DNA of 64,000 bases from Collinsella sp. AF02-46-1 (GCF_003465825.1 NZ_QSBV01000002.1:1-64000), one strand, 5' to 3'; positions 34,707 to 44,779 are shown, numbered from the stretch's first letter. Made by a program: numbers and translations. The notes: a model not told the origin generated them from the letters alone.

Positions 34707-37704
34707 ATCGCTCGACCAGCACGCGATTGAGCCGCCCCTCCACCAAGCGCTCGTATAGACGCCGCGTCTCGGGCTCGGGCACGCCATTGACCTGCTCCCT
34801 TAGATGGTGCATATGCCCGCTGTACAGCTCGACGATATCGCGCCGCCGCCCCGCCGCACTGTAGACGCGCATGGCGCAGCGCACCATATCCTCACGCGCT
34901 GTTTCCTGCCGAAGCCCCGACTCCGCCAGCCAAATCGCCGACTGCAGATCGTTTTCTTCTAGAGCGGCATTTGCTCCCTTAATCATGCAATCGATGAACT
35001 TTGACTGCATAATGCGTCGCATACGCAAAAAGTAGGTGGGGTTACAGCCATTGGGAACATACAGCGGCCCGGCATAAAGCTGCTCAATCTTAAGGCACAG
35101 CTCAACTAAATGGGGCCCGCGCGCACCCGTGCGATTTCCCAAAACCTCGCGGCTTATCTGGTCAAACAGCCGTACATCGGTCTTGACGTAGTCGCCGTTG
35201 AGTCCGATGCATTCATTTTGGATGAGCACACACGACTTGCCATCCGGCGTCGGTCCCAAAGCCGACCGCAAGCGCGATATCGTCGAGTACAGGTTGTTGC
35301 GGGCGCTATTGAACTCGGCATGGGGCCACAACTCCATGGCCAGCGTCTCACGATCGACGAGCGCATCCATGCCCAGCGCAAGCCGCTCGGCAAGTGTCGC
35401 CGCCTTCTTGCGGCGCCACATTTTGTCCGTGATGGGAAACCCGTCGCGCTCGGCGCGAAACGCACCAAACATGCGAATCTCGATATGGTCAATGGTATCA
35501 ACGGCTTCAACCTCGCCGGCCTGGAACAGGCGCTCGCCCTCCCCTTCCAAATCGTCGCGCAGCGAGTACCGCGACAGCTCGCGCACGGGAAGCTTCTTGC
35601 GAATCCTGGTCGCCGGCTCGCCCAGACAATGCATGGCAAGGCGCGCAAAGAGCCGATACGATGGCTCCAGAATCCCCGCACGATTCATGGACATCCAGGC
35701 CGCAAGATCGCTGTCTCGGCCCGCACAGGCCAAATGCAGCGCCACCATCCAGGCCTCCGCTCCACCAACCTGCGTCTGGCTTATATCGAGCAACTCCGCT
35801 TCCTCACGCACCGAAACCATCGAGGTGTTACGCAGATACGCCGCGCGCTCCAGCAGCAATGCGTTATCGCGCATGTACGCAATCGACTCCTCGGCAAGTT
35901 TGAGCACTTGGACCGCACGGAACTTTGCATTAACCGGCCGTCCCTCTGCCAGCGACTGCCAGCCTTCTAGCAACAGGCCAAACAGCTGAATCTGGTTGTC
36001 GCGCATGCGCACGGCAAAACGATCGAGCTCGTTGAATGCCGCGTCGTCGGTTACCGGCAAGCCGGAAAGGAGCCGCCGTGCCGCCAACACCATGCGCACC
36101 CAGATAGCCATCGCCTTAAGCCCACGTACGTCGAGCGCCTCCCGCACCACCGTCATCTCGTCGTCGCGCTCGTCGGTTCCCGCAAACGACCCGTCAAAAA
36201 GCTCCACCAGCATGCTGTCGGCCCGTATAACAATCCCCGCGATGTCGAGCTCGCAGTCGTAGGCCTTGCTCGTTTTGAGCTGCTGTAGAACGCCGCCGTC
36301 ATCTCCCCGCTCGGTCAGGCAGCGCTTGACCTCGATATGCGCGGACAACATATCGAGTGCGGTATGGGATGTCTCTATTTCTGGCACGGCCAGGTTCGTA
36401 GGAAGCCCAAGCCCGTTGTCCCCATAGCAAACAGCCGTCAGTGTCTGGGCCACCCTCCATGAAACAGGGTCTATTTCGCAGGCCGCCCGTTCGCCCCCGC
36501 GCTCGATGACCGATGCCATATAGCGAGCGAGCTTTGTATTGGACACGCTGACCGCTGCCAGATATACGCCAAGCGCCTCGGCAGGCGTTGGCTCTGGAGC
36601 CGGATCCTCGGCATCGATCGTGCCCAGCGCTGCTCGGCAGATATCGGCCCCGTGCCCCGTCAGAGCCAGATCGACCCCATACTGCCCAGCAAGTTCAAGG
36701 ACCGCATCACGGTCCAAAAAGGCGTCCGCCAGGCCCATCGCCGCATCGCATCGGCCCGCCTTAAGCAAAATCCGGGCCGCCCTCGGAACAAGTTCGGGGC
36801 GAACCTCGGCCACCAACTTACGCAAGCGCAAGCGTCCGTTATCCTCCGTGCCCAGACACGTAAAACTCCGCTCGGCGGGGTCCAAGCCAAAGATCGGGTA
36901 GTCGCGTACGAAGTAGGACTGGTCGACCATCGATAGCCTCACCCCGCAAGCCTCGAGTTCTGCGATATTGCCCTCGCCCATCAAAATCATGAGACATGCC
37001 ACGCAAAACAGTGCATTATTGTCGAGCGAAGCCAAGTCGACAAGTGCCGCGCCATATACGTTGACAATCTCGTTTTCGAGCAGACCGGCTACGTCGCCTT
37101 GGCCATACAGACCCGTCTGCAATGCCGAAACGAGCTCGGGCACGCCCTGCGTGAGCTGATAAAAGTCGAGCGATGTGCTGATCGAAAACGCCGATGCCCA
37201 CGCCGAATACTCATAGGCATGCACCTTGAGCATCTGCGCATTGATCTTAACCGAATCGCCCAGCCCATGAATCAGTTGACGATTTGAAGGACGGCAGGAG
37301 ATAAAGACCCCCACCCCCATAGCGCGCAGGCCGCGAATCCTGTCGATGAGGTCTTCGGTATCGTGCTGATCGAGGTTTGGCACATTATCAATCGCGATAA
37401 GGGAGTGCGGTTTGTCTTTGAGTTCTTCGGTAACCACCTCGAGCTGCATAAACACCTCGCGCCCAGTGGCGCGATCGGCCTCGATAATCCGCACGGGGCC
37501 TCGCGTCGGGTCGCATTTAACCTCATGGGTGTACTGCAGCAGCACCGAGGTCTTCCCAAACCCGTCGGGCGCATAAAGAACCACGATGCCGGCCTTTCGG
37601 CCCTTGGCGAGAAGCTCATTCATCAAGCGTTCGCGTCGCACCATATAGCCACCGCCCAGCGGCATCAGCTCGAGGTCGTCCATACTGCCCAAATCGTTTA
37701 CCAT
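34705..37704 (-). CDS. Large AAA/STAND-type transcriptional activator with C-terminal BTAD
   Basis: The 999-residue protein has an N-terminal P-loop (VVLYAPDGFGKTSVLLQYTH at about 39-58) and Walker-B-like LIAIDNVPNL. A long helical sensor region follows. Around residues 740-850 an OmpR-type winged helix (DHIEIRMFGAFRAERDGFPI, ELWPHAEFNSARNNLYSTIS) leads into a bacterial transcriptional activator domain ending in the LYERLVEG region. This is the MalT/SARP-like architecture, in which ligand and ATP control activation. Target genes are unknown; nagB lies about 450 bp upstream on the same strand. Confidence 0.85.
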   Translation of the reverse strand: MVNDLGSMDDLELMPLGGGYMVRRERLMNELLAKGRKAGIVVLYAPDGFGKTSVLLQYTHEVKCDPTRGPVRIIEADRATGREVFMQLEVVTEELKDKPHSLIAIDNVPNLDQHDTEDLIDRIRGLRAMGVGVFISCRPSNRQLIHGLGDSVKINAQMLKVHAYEYSAWASAFSISTSLDFYQLTQGVPELVSALQTGLYGQGDVAGLLENEIVNVYGAALVDLASLDNNALFCVACLMILMGEGNIAELEACGVRLSMVDQSYFVRDYPIFGLDPAERSFTCLGTEDNGRLRLRKLVAEVRPELVPRAARILLKAGRCDAAMGLADAFLDRDAVLELAGQYGVDLALTGHGADICRAALGTIDAEDPAPEPTPAEALGVYLAAVSVSNTKLARYMASVIERGGERAACEIDPVSWRVAQTLTAVCYGDNGLGLPTNLAVPEIETSHTALDMLSAHIEVKRCLTERGDDGGVLQQLKTSKAYDCELDIAGIVIRADSMLVELFDGSFAGTDERDDEMTVVREALDVRGLKAMAIWVRMVLAARRLLSGLPVTDDAAFNELDRFAVRMRDNQIQLFGLLLEGWQSLAEGRPVNAKFRAVQVLKLAEESIAYMRDNALLLERAAYLRNTSMVSVREEAELLDISQTQVGGAEAWMVALHLACAGRDSDLAAWMSMNRAGILEPSYRLFARLAMHCLGEPATRIRKKLPVRELSRYSLRDDLEGEGERLFQAGEVEAVDTIDHIEIRMFGAFRAERDGFPITDKMWRRKKAATLAERLALGMDALVDRETLAMELWPHAEFNSARNNLYSTISRLRSALGPTPDGKSCVLIQNECIGLNGDYVKTDVRLFDQISREVLGNRTGARGPHLVELCLKIEQLYAGPLYVPNGCNPTYFLRMRRIMQSKFIDCMIKGANAALEENDLQSAIWLAESGLRQETAREDMVRCAMRVYSAAGRRRDIVELYSGHMHHLREQVNGVPEPETRRLYERLVEGRLNRVLVER

Positions 37705-38091
37705 GCCCGCTCCTCAACTCGACCGTATGGACACTGTAACCGCAAGACCATACAAGCCGCGCTATGAATAGAGCGACCTTGTGTTCTAGGTTGTCTTTTG
37801 GTACGCAAGCGGCAAGTTTTTGTACAGCGAGGGCCGATTGTTATTAATCCCCCGACTAATCGGTCTTTAAGCAGGTAAATGAGCTTGTCAGCTTGTCCCA
37901 TCTAAGCGGCAGTGTAACGCAAATGAACAAGGTTCAGCTATGTCATTCAACTCGCCTAGCACCCGCTACCGTCTACGACCTTTTAGTGGCATTTTTGCAT
38001 AGAATCTGGTATGGAATGAATCAAGCTGTTGGGCATCCGGCATTCGTCAAGCTTGCGGCAAGATTTTGGTCAAGCGGGCGGAGAGGGATAA
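37705..38091. other. Spacer without genes
   Basis: No gene supported. Notable only for CCGATT...AATCGG (about 37832-37862), a weak inverted repeat upstream of the large regulator that might belong to its promoter. Confidence 0.35.
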
Positions 38092-38120
38092 CAAAAAGGC
38101 CCCCGCAAAGCGGAGGCCTT
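38092..38120 (-). terminator. Terminator of nagB
   Basis: On the minus strand AAGGCCTCCGC and GCGGGGGCCTT form a stem with an AAA-type loop, followed by TTTTTG. It lies 33 bp past the nagB stop. Confidence 0.85.
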
Positions 38121-38152
38121 AGGCAAGGCTATGTCGAGATGCAGGATTCGCG

Positions 38153-38881
38153 CTACTCGCAGAGCGAAAGGGCGGCCTCGTCGGCAACGACAACGCAGTT
38201 GGTGTGCAGCTGCAGGATCGAAGCCGGGCACGCGGGCGTAACCGGACCATAGCACATGTCATGCACGGCCTGAGCCTTGGCCTCGCCGTTGGCGACGACT
38301 AGGATCATGCGGGCATACATGATGGTCTGGGTACCCATGGTGTAGGCCTGACGGGGAACATCGTCGATGCTGTCGAACAGGCGGCTGTTGGCCTGAATGG
38401 TGCTCTCGGTGAGGTCGACGCAGTGCGTGCCCTTGGAGAAGTGGTCATCGGGCTCGTTGAAACCAATGTGGCCGTTGTTGCCAATGCCGAGCAGCTGCAG
38501 ATCCGGGTAACCGGCGGCGGCGACGATCTTGTCGTACTCAGAGCAGGCAGCGGCGGCGTCGGGGTTGGAACCGTCGGGCACATGCGTGTTGTTCAGGTCG
38601 ATGTTGATGTGATCGAAGAAGTTCTCACGCATGAAGTAGTGATAGCTCTGGGGATCGTCGTGCGAAAGGCCGCGATACTCGTCCAGGTTGTAAGTGCTGA
38701 CCTCGGCAAAGTCGACGTCGCCCTTCTCGTACCAAGCAGCGAGCTGCTTGTAGGCACCGATCGGGGTGGAGCCGGTGGCAAGACCCAGCACGCAATCGGG
38801 CTTGAGGATAACCTGCGCCGAGATGATATTGGCGGCCTTGCGGCTCATATCCTCGTAGTCTTTAGCTTTAATGATCTTCAT
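38153..38881 (-). CDS. nagB: Glucosamine-6-phosphate deaminase
   Basis: ATG 38881 (MKIIKAKDYEDMSRKAANII) follows AAAGGACG. The 242 residues equal the typical length. Signature segments are LGLATGSTPIGAYKQL, TYNLDEYRGLSHDDPQSYHY, LLGIGNNGHIGFNEPDDHF and GEAKAQAVHDM. It converts GlcN6P to fructose-6-P and ammonia, opposing the biosynthetic route that feeds GlmM nearby. Confidence 0.96.
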   Translation of the reverse strand: MKIIKAKDYEDMSRKAANIISAQVILKPDCVLGLATGSTPIGAYKQLAAWYEKGDVDFAEVSTYNLDEYRGLSHDDPQSYHYFMRENFFDHINIDLNNTHVPDGSNPDAAAACSEYDKIVAAAGYPDLQLLGIGNNGHIGFNEPDDHFSKGTHCVDLTESTIQANSRLFDSIDDVPRQAYTMGTQTIMYARMILVVANGEAKAQAVHDMCYGPVTPACPASILQLHTNCVVVADEAALSLCE

Positions 38882-39081
38882 TACGCGTCCTTTCTCGTAC
38901 AAGAGAGGCAAGGCTCCCCTTACAAGCACTTGCCCGCGGCCCGCGTCGGCCGCAACCAACGTGTGCGGCCACCAGGGCGAGGTCGCGTAATGTATGTGTC
39001 TCGTGTCTAGCCGCGTCGAGGCCCCTGCCCGTCCACGGTGACCCAAAGCCGTTTAGCTTCGGACAAATCCCATCTTGCCAC

Positions 39082-39111
39082 GGAGGGCGCCCTCTTTCAA
39101 GGGCGCCCTCC
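39082..39111 (-). terminator. Hairpin after the EIIA gene
   Basis: GGAGGGCGCCC pairs perfectly with GGGCGCCCTCC over an 8-nt loop, 42 bp past the EIIA-Glc stop. No T-run follows, so termination may be weak. Confidence 0.55.
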
Positions 39112-39153
39112 ATAAACGTGTTTGAATTGTAGGCTAATGGCCACGTGCACTTA

Positions 39154-39651
39154 CTAGCGCTCGCGAGCAACGATGAGCTGGTCCATCTCTTCGACATGCG
39201 CACCAACGGAGCCCTTGATACTCGAGAACTCAACGGAGTTGCACACCAAGATGGGAACCGTCACATCGTAGCCCTCGGCAGCAATTGCCTCGCGATCGAA
39301 CTCGATGAGCACGTCACCCTTATGGACGACATCGCCCACCTGTGCATGCACGCTAAAATGCTTGCCCTCAAGCTGAACAGTGTCCAAGCCAACGTGGATG
39401 AGCACGTCTAGGCCATCGACCGTGTTGAGCGCAACGGCGTGACCCGTGGGAAAAATGGCCTCGACCTTGGCGTCTGCCGGCGCAATCACACGCGTGCCGG
39501 TAGGCTGAATCGCCACGCCCTGGCCCAAAAGGCCGGTGGCAAATGTCTGGTCATTGACCTCGGACAACGGAATGACGTCGCCCGAGATGGGAGCATCCAG
39601 CGTAAGAACTCGTCCACGCATACCAAAAGACCTTAGGACTTTAGTGAACAT
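39154..39651 (-). CDS. PTS glucose-type IIA component (EIIA-Glc/Crr-like)
   Basis: The 165-residue single-domain protein has the phospho-histidine site VDGLDVLIHVGLDTVQLEGK, with GTRVIAPADAKVEAIFPTGH before it and VGDVVHKGDVLIEFDREAI after. ATG 39651 (MFTKVLRSFG) follows GGGGGAG. It accepts phosphate from HPr and passes it to an IIB domain, or acts as a regulatory protein. No EIIBC partner is adjacent. Confidence 0.92.
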   Translation of the reverse strand: MFTKVLRSFGMRGRVLTLDAPISGDVIPLSEVNDQTFATGLLGQGVAIQPTGTRVIAPADAKVEAIFPTGHAVALNTVDGLDVLIHVGLDTVQLEGKHFSVHAQVGDVVHKGDVLIEFDREAIAAEGYDVTVPILVCNSVEFSSIKGSVGAHVEEMDQLIVARER

Positions 39652-39722
39652 GCTCCCCCTCGGACATACCAATCAATCAAAATAGCTTTAACAGTTTACC
39701 ACTTGGCACCCGTTTTTGACCA

Positions 39723-41060
39723 TTAGGGAAGTTCGCGCTTGACAACCTCGACGATGTCGTCGACAACACGCTGAGTGAGCTCGTGCGTCTCCGCCTCGGC
39801 CATAACACGGACCAGCGGCTCGGTACCGCTCGGGCGCACCAGAATGCGGCCGCGGCCGTCAAGCTCCTTCTCGGCGGCAGCGACGGCGTCCCAAATGGGC
39901 TGGCAATCGTCCAGGCCGGCCTTGTTGTCGGAATGCACGTTGACGAGTACCTGCGGGTACTTCTTCATGATGCCGGCAAGATCGGTGAGGGTACGACCGG
40001 TGCGCTTGAGCACGGCCAGCAGCTGCAGAGCCGTCACCAGGCCGTCACCGGTGGTGTTGTGCTCCAGGAAGATGATGTGGCCGGACTGTTCGCCGCCGAT
40101 GACGGCGCCATCCGCGAGCATGCGCTCCAAAACGTAGCGGTCACCCACGGCGGTCTGAACCATCTCGAAGCCCTGCTCCTTCATAGCGATGGAGAAGCCA
40201 AGGTTGCACATGACGGTCGAGACGATCTCGGAGTTGGCGAGCTTGCCGCGGGCGGCGAGGTCAGAACCGCAGATAGCCAGGATGTAGTCACCGTCGATCT
40301 CATTGCCCTCGCCGTCGACGAACAGCACGCGGTCGGCGTCGCCGTCGTGGGCCAGGCCGATATCGGCGTGGGTGCGCAGCACGAGCTCGCGCAGGGGCTC
40401 AAGGTGAGTGGAGCCGCACTCAACGTTAATGTCGGTGCCGCAGTAATCGGTGTTGATGGCATGGACCGTGGCGCCCAGGCGCTGCAGCGCAGCGGGCGTG
40501 GTCTGGCAGGAAGCACCGTGACCGCAGTCGACGGCAACAACCAGGCCATCGAGCTTAAGGCCGTCGAGCGTGCTGATGGCATGATCGACATAGGCCTTGC
40601 GGGCGTCTTTCATCTTGATGATGTGACCCACACAGGCGCCGGTCGGCAGCGTGTCGGCAGCCATGGCCTCCTCGGACATGACCCAGGCGCTGATCTCTTC
40701 CTCGACAGCATCGGGAAGCTTCATGCCCTTGCGGCTAAAGAACTTGATGCCGTTGAACTCCGGCGGATTATGCGAAGCGGAGATGACGATGCCGCCGTCG
40801 AGCTCGTTTTGGACGGTGAGCAGCGCCACGGCCGGCGTAGGGATAACGCCGCAGCAATGCGGACGGCCGCCCTCTGCCATAATGCCAGCGGTCAGAGCAC
40901 TCTCGAGCATGGTACCCGAAAGGCGCGTGTCGCGGCCGATGCAGATGTCCGGGCCAAGGAACTTGGTCGCCGCGCGGCCCAGGCGAAACGCGAGGTCGCA
41001 CGAGAGGTCGGCATTGGCGACGCCACGGACGCCGTCGGTACCGAAGATGTTCTGGGGCAT
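39723..41060 (-). CDS. glmM: Phosphoglucosamine mutase
   Basis: The 445-residue alpha-D-phosphohexomutase interconverts GlcN6P and GlcN1P for peptidoglycan precursors. Phosphoserine loop: GIVISASHNPPEFNGIKFFS (about residues 94-113). Metal-binding loop: GLAHDGDADRVLFVDGEG. Sugar-binding GGEQSGHI and phosphate-binding RPSGTEPLVRVMAE are present. The N-terminus NIFGTDGVRGVANADLSCDL is typical. It is downstream of the rplM-rpsI operon on the same strand, separated by a terminator. Confidence 0.97.
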   Translation of the reverse strand: MPQNIFGTDGVRGVANADLSCDLAFRLGRAATKFLGPDICIGRDTRLSGTMLESALTAGIMAEGGRPHCCGVIPTPAVALLTVQNELDGGIVISASHNPPEFNGIKFFSRKGMKLPDAVEEEISAWVMSEEAMAADTLPTGACVGHIIKMKDARKAYVDHAISTLDGLKLDGLVVAVDCGHGASCQTTPAALQRLGATVHAINTDYCGTDINVECGSTHLEPLRELVLRTHADIGLAHDGDADRVLFVDGEGNEIDGDYILAICGSDLAARGKLANSEIVSTVMCNLGFSIAMKEQGFEMVQTAVGDRYVLERMLADGAVIGGEQSGHIIFLEHNTTGDGLVTALQLLAVLKRTGRTLTDLAGIMKKYPQVLVNVHSDNKAGLDDCQPIWDAVAAAEKELDGRGRILVRPSGTEPLVRVMAEAETHELTQRVVDDIVEVVKRELP

Positions 41061-41108
41061 AGGATCGCTCCTTCCCTAGCAGGCGATATGCAACCGCCCA
41101 CCCTAGTC

Positions 41109-41153
41109 GAAAAAGAAAAGCGGGACCCGCCGAGGAATCGGCAGGCCCCGCTT
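41109..41153 (-). terminator. Terminator of rpsI
   Basis: A 16-nt GC-rich stem (one mismatch; AAGCGGGAC side and complement) with loop GGAA-type, followed on the minus strand by TTTTCTTTTTC. Confidence 0.85.
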
Positions 41154-41183
41154 GTACATTGTATCTCGTAAGGAGATAAAACC

Positions 41184-41579
<396 letters not shown>

Positions 41580-41581
41580 CT

Positions 41582-42025
41582 TTAAGCCTCCAGCTCAATC
41601 TTCGTGGGGTTCTGGGCAGCGTGCGGATGCTCGGCACCAGCGTAGACCTTAAGCTTGGTCATCTGGGCACGGCCGAGGGTGGTCTTGGGCAGCATACCGC
41701 GAACGGCGCGCTCGATGACCTTCTCCGGGTGCTTCTCCATAGCCTGGCGGAAGCTCTCAGCCTTGAGGCCGCCGTTGTAGCCGCTGTGGCGATAATAGGT
41801 CTTCGTGTCGGCCTTGTTACCGGTAAGCTGGACCTTATCGGCGTTGATGACGACAACGAAGTCGCCGCAGTCGCTGTTGGGCGTGAACTGGGGCTTGTTC
41901 TTACCGCGCAGGATCATTGCGATCTGGGTGGCAAGACGGCCCAGGACAGCACCATCGGCGTCGACGAGAACCCAGTTGCGCTGGACCTCGCCCTGCTTGG
42001 CGTAGTGAGTCGATTTCGAAATCAC
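41582..42025 (-). CDS. rplM: Ribosomal protein L13
   Basis: The GTG start at 42025 follows GGAGGAG. The 147 residues include [50 protein letters not shown] and [20 protein letters not shown]. First gene of the L13-S9 operon. Confidence 0.98.
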   Translation of the reverse strand: MISKSTHYAKQGEVQRNWVLVDADGAVLGRLATQIAMILRGKNKPQFTPNSDCGDFVVVINADKVQLTGNKADTKTYYRHSGYNGGLKAESFRQAMEKHPEKVIERAVRGMLPKTTLGRAQMTKLKVYAGAEHPHAAQNPTKIELEA

Positions 42026-42219
42026 TTAGACTCCTCCATGTACAGTACGTGTTGTTACAGAGATTCACGGGGCTCTGCAAGTAACCCGTCCATATTACCC
42101 CGCTCGCCGTACGAGTCAACAGGTATTTTGGCTCCGACCAGAGTTTCTGCACATGTCATCCACGAGCCGTGATTTTTCCAACTCTTTAGCTGTTGTCATT
42201 TTTTGAGGGTTCGCCGTCG

Positions 42220-43098
42220 CTAGCGCTCAACGAACTCTTGGATTTCCGCGAGCAGGCGCTTTGCCTCCTGACGGCCCTGGATATACAGGTCCAAAAGCTT
42301 TGCCGGATCGTGCTCGACATGGCCGACCTCGACCGGCTTTTGCGGAGCAATGACCAGCGCGCGGTCCTCGCGCTCATACTTCCACAGGTGCATGCGCTGG
42401 AGGTTATAGCGGTCGTGGCGCGTCTCGATAGCCTCGAGCAGATAGGGGTAGTCGACATAGCGGGCGCGCGCGGCAGGCATAAACTCGTAGGGCTTTTTCT
42501 CGTACGAGCGGTCCTGCGTGACAATGACAACCGCGCGATCGAAGCCCGCCTCCTCCAGCACGTGCTCGATGGGGACCGAATCGGCTACGCCGCCGTCGAC
42601 GTATTTGTGCCCGTCGATCTCGACCGGCGGCGTCACCAGCGGCAGCGACGTCGAGGCACGCACGGCATCGAGGTCGAGCACGGCGCTTTTGACCGGCAGG
42701 TAGGCAGCGGTTCCAAACAGCATGTCCGTCGCGACGGCGTACATCTCGATAGGGCTGGCGTCGAACGTCTCGTTATCAAAGGGATCCAGGCGGTCCTGGA
42801 TATCGTTGAAGATAAAGTCGTAACCCACGATGGAGCCCGTGGATGCGAAGGATGCGGCACCCATGTAGCGGTTGTCATTGCAGAAGGTCAGGTTGATGCG
42901 ATTGACGCGACCGATCTGGTGCGACTTGTAGTTGACGCCGTTGAGCGCACCGGCCGAAACGCCGTACACCGCCGGAATTTCGACACCGGCCTCCATGAGA
43001 ACGTCGAGCACGCCGGCGGTAAACTGCCCACGAAAACTGCCACCCTCCAAGACGAGCGCGACCTTGCCGGCGTTCTTTGCCTTATCTTCTGCAGTCAT
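42220..43098 (-). CDS. Patatin-like phospholipase
   Basis: The 292-residue lipid acyl hydrolase has the oxyanion loop LVLEGGSFRGQFTAGVLDVL, nucleophile elbow YGVSAGALNGVNY (GxSxG) and the DG dyad in HKYVDGGVADSVPIE. The C-terminal YDVL-type extension is absent. AGGAGG precedes the ATG. It is a probable cytoplasmic esterase/phospholipase; Collinsella-type bacteria often carry one. Its promoter side abuts the 62-bp repeat array. Confidence 0.9.
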   Translation of the reverse strand: MTAEDKAKNAGKVALVLEGGSFRGQFTAGVLDVLMEAGVEIPAVYGVSAGALNGVNYKSHQIGRVNRINLTFCNDNRYMGAASFASTGSIVGYDFIFNDIQDRLDPFDNETFDASPIEMYAVATDMLFGTAAYLPVKSAVLDLDAVRASTSLPLVTPPVEIDGHKYVDGGVADSVPIEHVLEEAGFDRAVVIVTQDRSYEKKPYEFMPAARARYVDYPYLLEAIETRHDRYNLQRMHLWKYEREDRALVIAPQKPVEVGHVEHDPAKLLDLYIQGRQEAKRLLAEIQEFVER

Positions 43099-43185
43099 AT
43101 TGACCTCCTGCGATTGCGTTTTGGCTTTCTTCTACCCAGTTTTGGAATGGAGGGCGCATAGGTTTTGGAGTTGAGAATATGGAGC

Positions 43186-43433
43186 GGAAAGCGTGTCCCA
43201 GTTTGAGGCGGGATTCCGGGATGAACTTTCCGCTTGGACCGCCGTTGGGAAAGCGTGTCCCGTTCTGAGCGCGGATTCCGGGATGCAGTTTCCGCTTGAG
43301 GCGTCTTCCGGAAAATGAATCCCATTCCGAGCGTCGATTCCGGGATGCAGTTTCCGCTTGAAACGTCATCCGGAAACCGCATCCCAGTCTGAACCGGAAT
43401 TCTGGGATGGATTTTCCGCCTGGGGCGACGTTG
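43186..43433. repeat. Tandem array of four exact-length 62-bp units
   Basis: Units start at 43186, 43248, 43310 and 43372, each opening with GGAAA and holding TCCC near base 12, ATTCCGGGATG (or ATTCTGGGATG) and a TTTCCGC block. Each unit can fold, since GGAAA...TCCC faces GGGAT...TTTCC. Units diverge by several bases. 62 is not a multiple of 3, so this is not a protein repeat. Confidence 0.85.
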
Positions 43434-43494
43434 ATGCGGGGCATGGCAGGCTGCAGTCCGATCGGCATCGCATCTGCATAGGGCTGAGGCTTTG

Positions 43495-43587
43495 CGCGGA
43501 GAATCCGCGTATTTGCTTCGCAAATACGCACCGGCTTCGGCCGCCTGCCGGCGTCCTCGCCCGCTCGCTACAAACGCTTCGCGTTTG
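43495..43587. repeat. Cluster of small perfect hairpins with TTC/GAA loops
   Basis: CGCGGA-GAA-TCCGCG (43495-43509), GCGTATTTGC-TTC-GCAAATACGC (43507-43529), CGGC-TTCG-GCCG (43532-43543) and CAAACGC-TTC-GCGTTTG (43571-43587) lie in a row between the 62-bp array and tmRNA. No coding potential is convincing. Confidence 0.7.
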
Positions 43588-43639
43588 CTTAACGCTCGCG
43601 CCCTGCGCAGAGTTCGATCCTCCGCGGTATCTATATGTA

Positions 43640-43675
43640 ATAAAAAAGCAGGTAGAAACACTTCTCTACCTGCTT
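43640..43675 (-). terminator. Terminator of tmRNA
   Basis: On the minus strand AAGCAGGTAGA pairs with TCTACCTGCTT and is followed by TTTTTATTAC. It starts 9 nt past the tmRNA 3' end. Confidence 0.9.
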
Positions 43676-43683
43676 GTAACTAT

Positions 43684-44047
43684 TGGTGGAGGCGCGGAGA
43701 ATCGAACTCCGGTCCACGAAAGCCCCCTGATTGGCATCTCCAAGCTCAGTCGCTGGTTTAGTCTCGGACGCTTTGCGCGCAGCGACACGCTCGCGGCATC
43801 CCAACCGGTTCGGTCTTAGCCCGCGCCATACCGATTACGTGTGCGGGAGCATTCCCCTAACATGACGTCGCGCCGGTGTCGGGGAAATCACCGGGTTGAC
43901 GCGCCGCTATAAACTAAGCAGCGAGAGCCATAGGCTCAAAAGAAGAGTTGTTGTCAATTCAATTTGACGGTACCCCTGTTTAACGAGGCGAGGAGACCTC
44001 GGCTTGCTTCCTCTCTCAGAGCTATCGTGTCGAAACCAGTCGCCCCC
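43684..44047 (-). ncRNA. ssrA: Transfer-messenger RNA
   Basis: The 5' end GGGGGCGACTGGTTTCGACA and 3' end CGAACTCCGGTCC-side T arm through GCGCCTCCACCA pair as a tRNA-like acceptor. The tag frame ends NNSSFEPMALAA-stop, with ALAA as the expected degradation signal; an in-frame Asp codon just before gives the probable tag DNNSSFEPMALAA. Length about 364 nt is normal. CCA is encoded at the 3' end. Confidence 0.95.
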
Positions 44048-44286
44048 GAATGCTGGGAAAGTCTGGATGGCATCGGGCACAAAAGCACCCAACAGCCGTC
44101 GACTTTTCAAGGAACATGCGGGACGAGCCCCGCTTGTGGAGTGTTATCTTACCACGTTCTAAAGGCAGACAGCTGTTCTATGCACGAGCTGTGAAGACCC
44201 CAATGTGCGCCGCACTTCGCACTTTTGCTACCGATCGCGTCACGTATATTTTCGCCAAGCACAACTGCCCCGTCGAAAGGACCGTT

Positions 44287-44721
44287 ATGGATACCAAGCA
44301 GCAACTCGTCAATGCCCTCGCAGGCCTGGGCTCAACCATTACCGAAGCTATGGATGTCATCGAAGGCTTTGTCCCCTGCGGACATCCCGCCCTCACGGTA
44401 TCGAACGCACTCGTCGCGCTGGACGCTAACGATGATGTGGCTCTCGCCCAGCAGCTTGAGACCGTCGAGGGCTTTATCGACCACGTGAGTGAGAACCGCG
44501 GCGTGGTCGCCTACCACGGCATCGAGGTCGAGCTCGCGGGTCCCAAAGCCGATCTGCTCGCAGCAATCCGCGAGGTAGGCGCCCTCATGCAGACCGCAGG
44601 CGTCAAGAACACCCAGGTCAACGAGTGGGTCTACCGCAGTCTGGCAGCACTCGACAGCTCCGACGAAAAGGCAGCCGAGCAGCTCGCAGAAAGTCCCGCC
44701 ATTAAGGCCGAGCTTTTGTAA
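44287..44721 (+). CDS. Uncharacterised 144-residue acidic protein
   Basis: ATG 44287 follows AAAGGA; the frame is open further upstream without a ribosome site. The sequence is helical and acidic with segments TKQQLVNALAGLGSTITEAM, CGHPALTVSNALVALDAND and IREVGALMQTAGVKNTQVNE. There are no transmembrane helices or known motifs. It is divergent from tmRNA. I do not recognise the family. Confidence 0.6.
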   Translation: MDTKQQLVNALAGLGSTITEAMDVIEGFVPCGHPALTVSNALVALDANDDVALAQQLETVEGFIDHVSENRGVVAYHGIEVELAGPKADLLAAIREVGALMQTAGVKNTQVNEWVYRSLAALDSSDEKAAEQLAESPAIKAELL

Positions 44722-44779
44722 ATAGCAGGCGCGGGCCCCTTGGCGCATCGTCGTCCAAGAGGCCCGCAAACAGTTCGCG

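Noticed and set aside
43082..43531. Minus-strand frame through the 62-bp repeats
   Set aside because: The unit length is not a multiple of 3, so repeated units fall in different frames; no ribosome site.
43186..43587. CRISPR array
   Set aside because: Units are directly adjacent with no unique spacers, and there are no cas genes.
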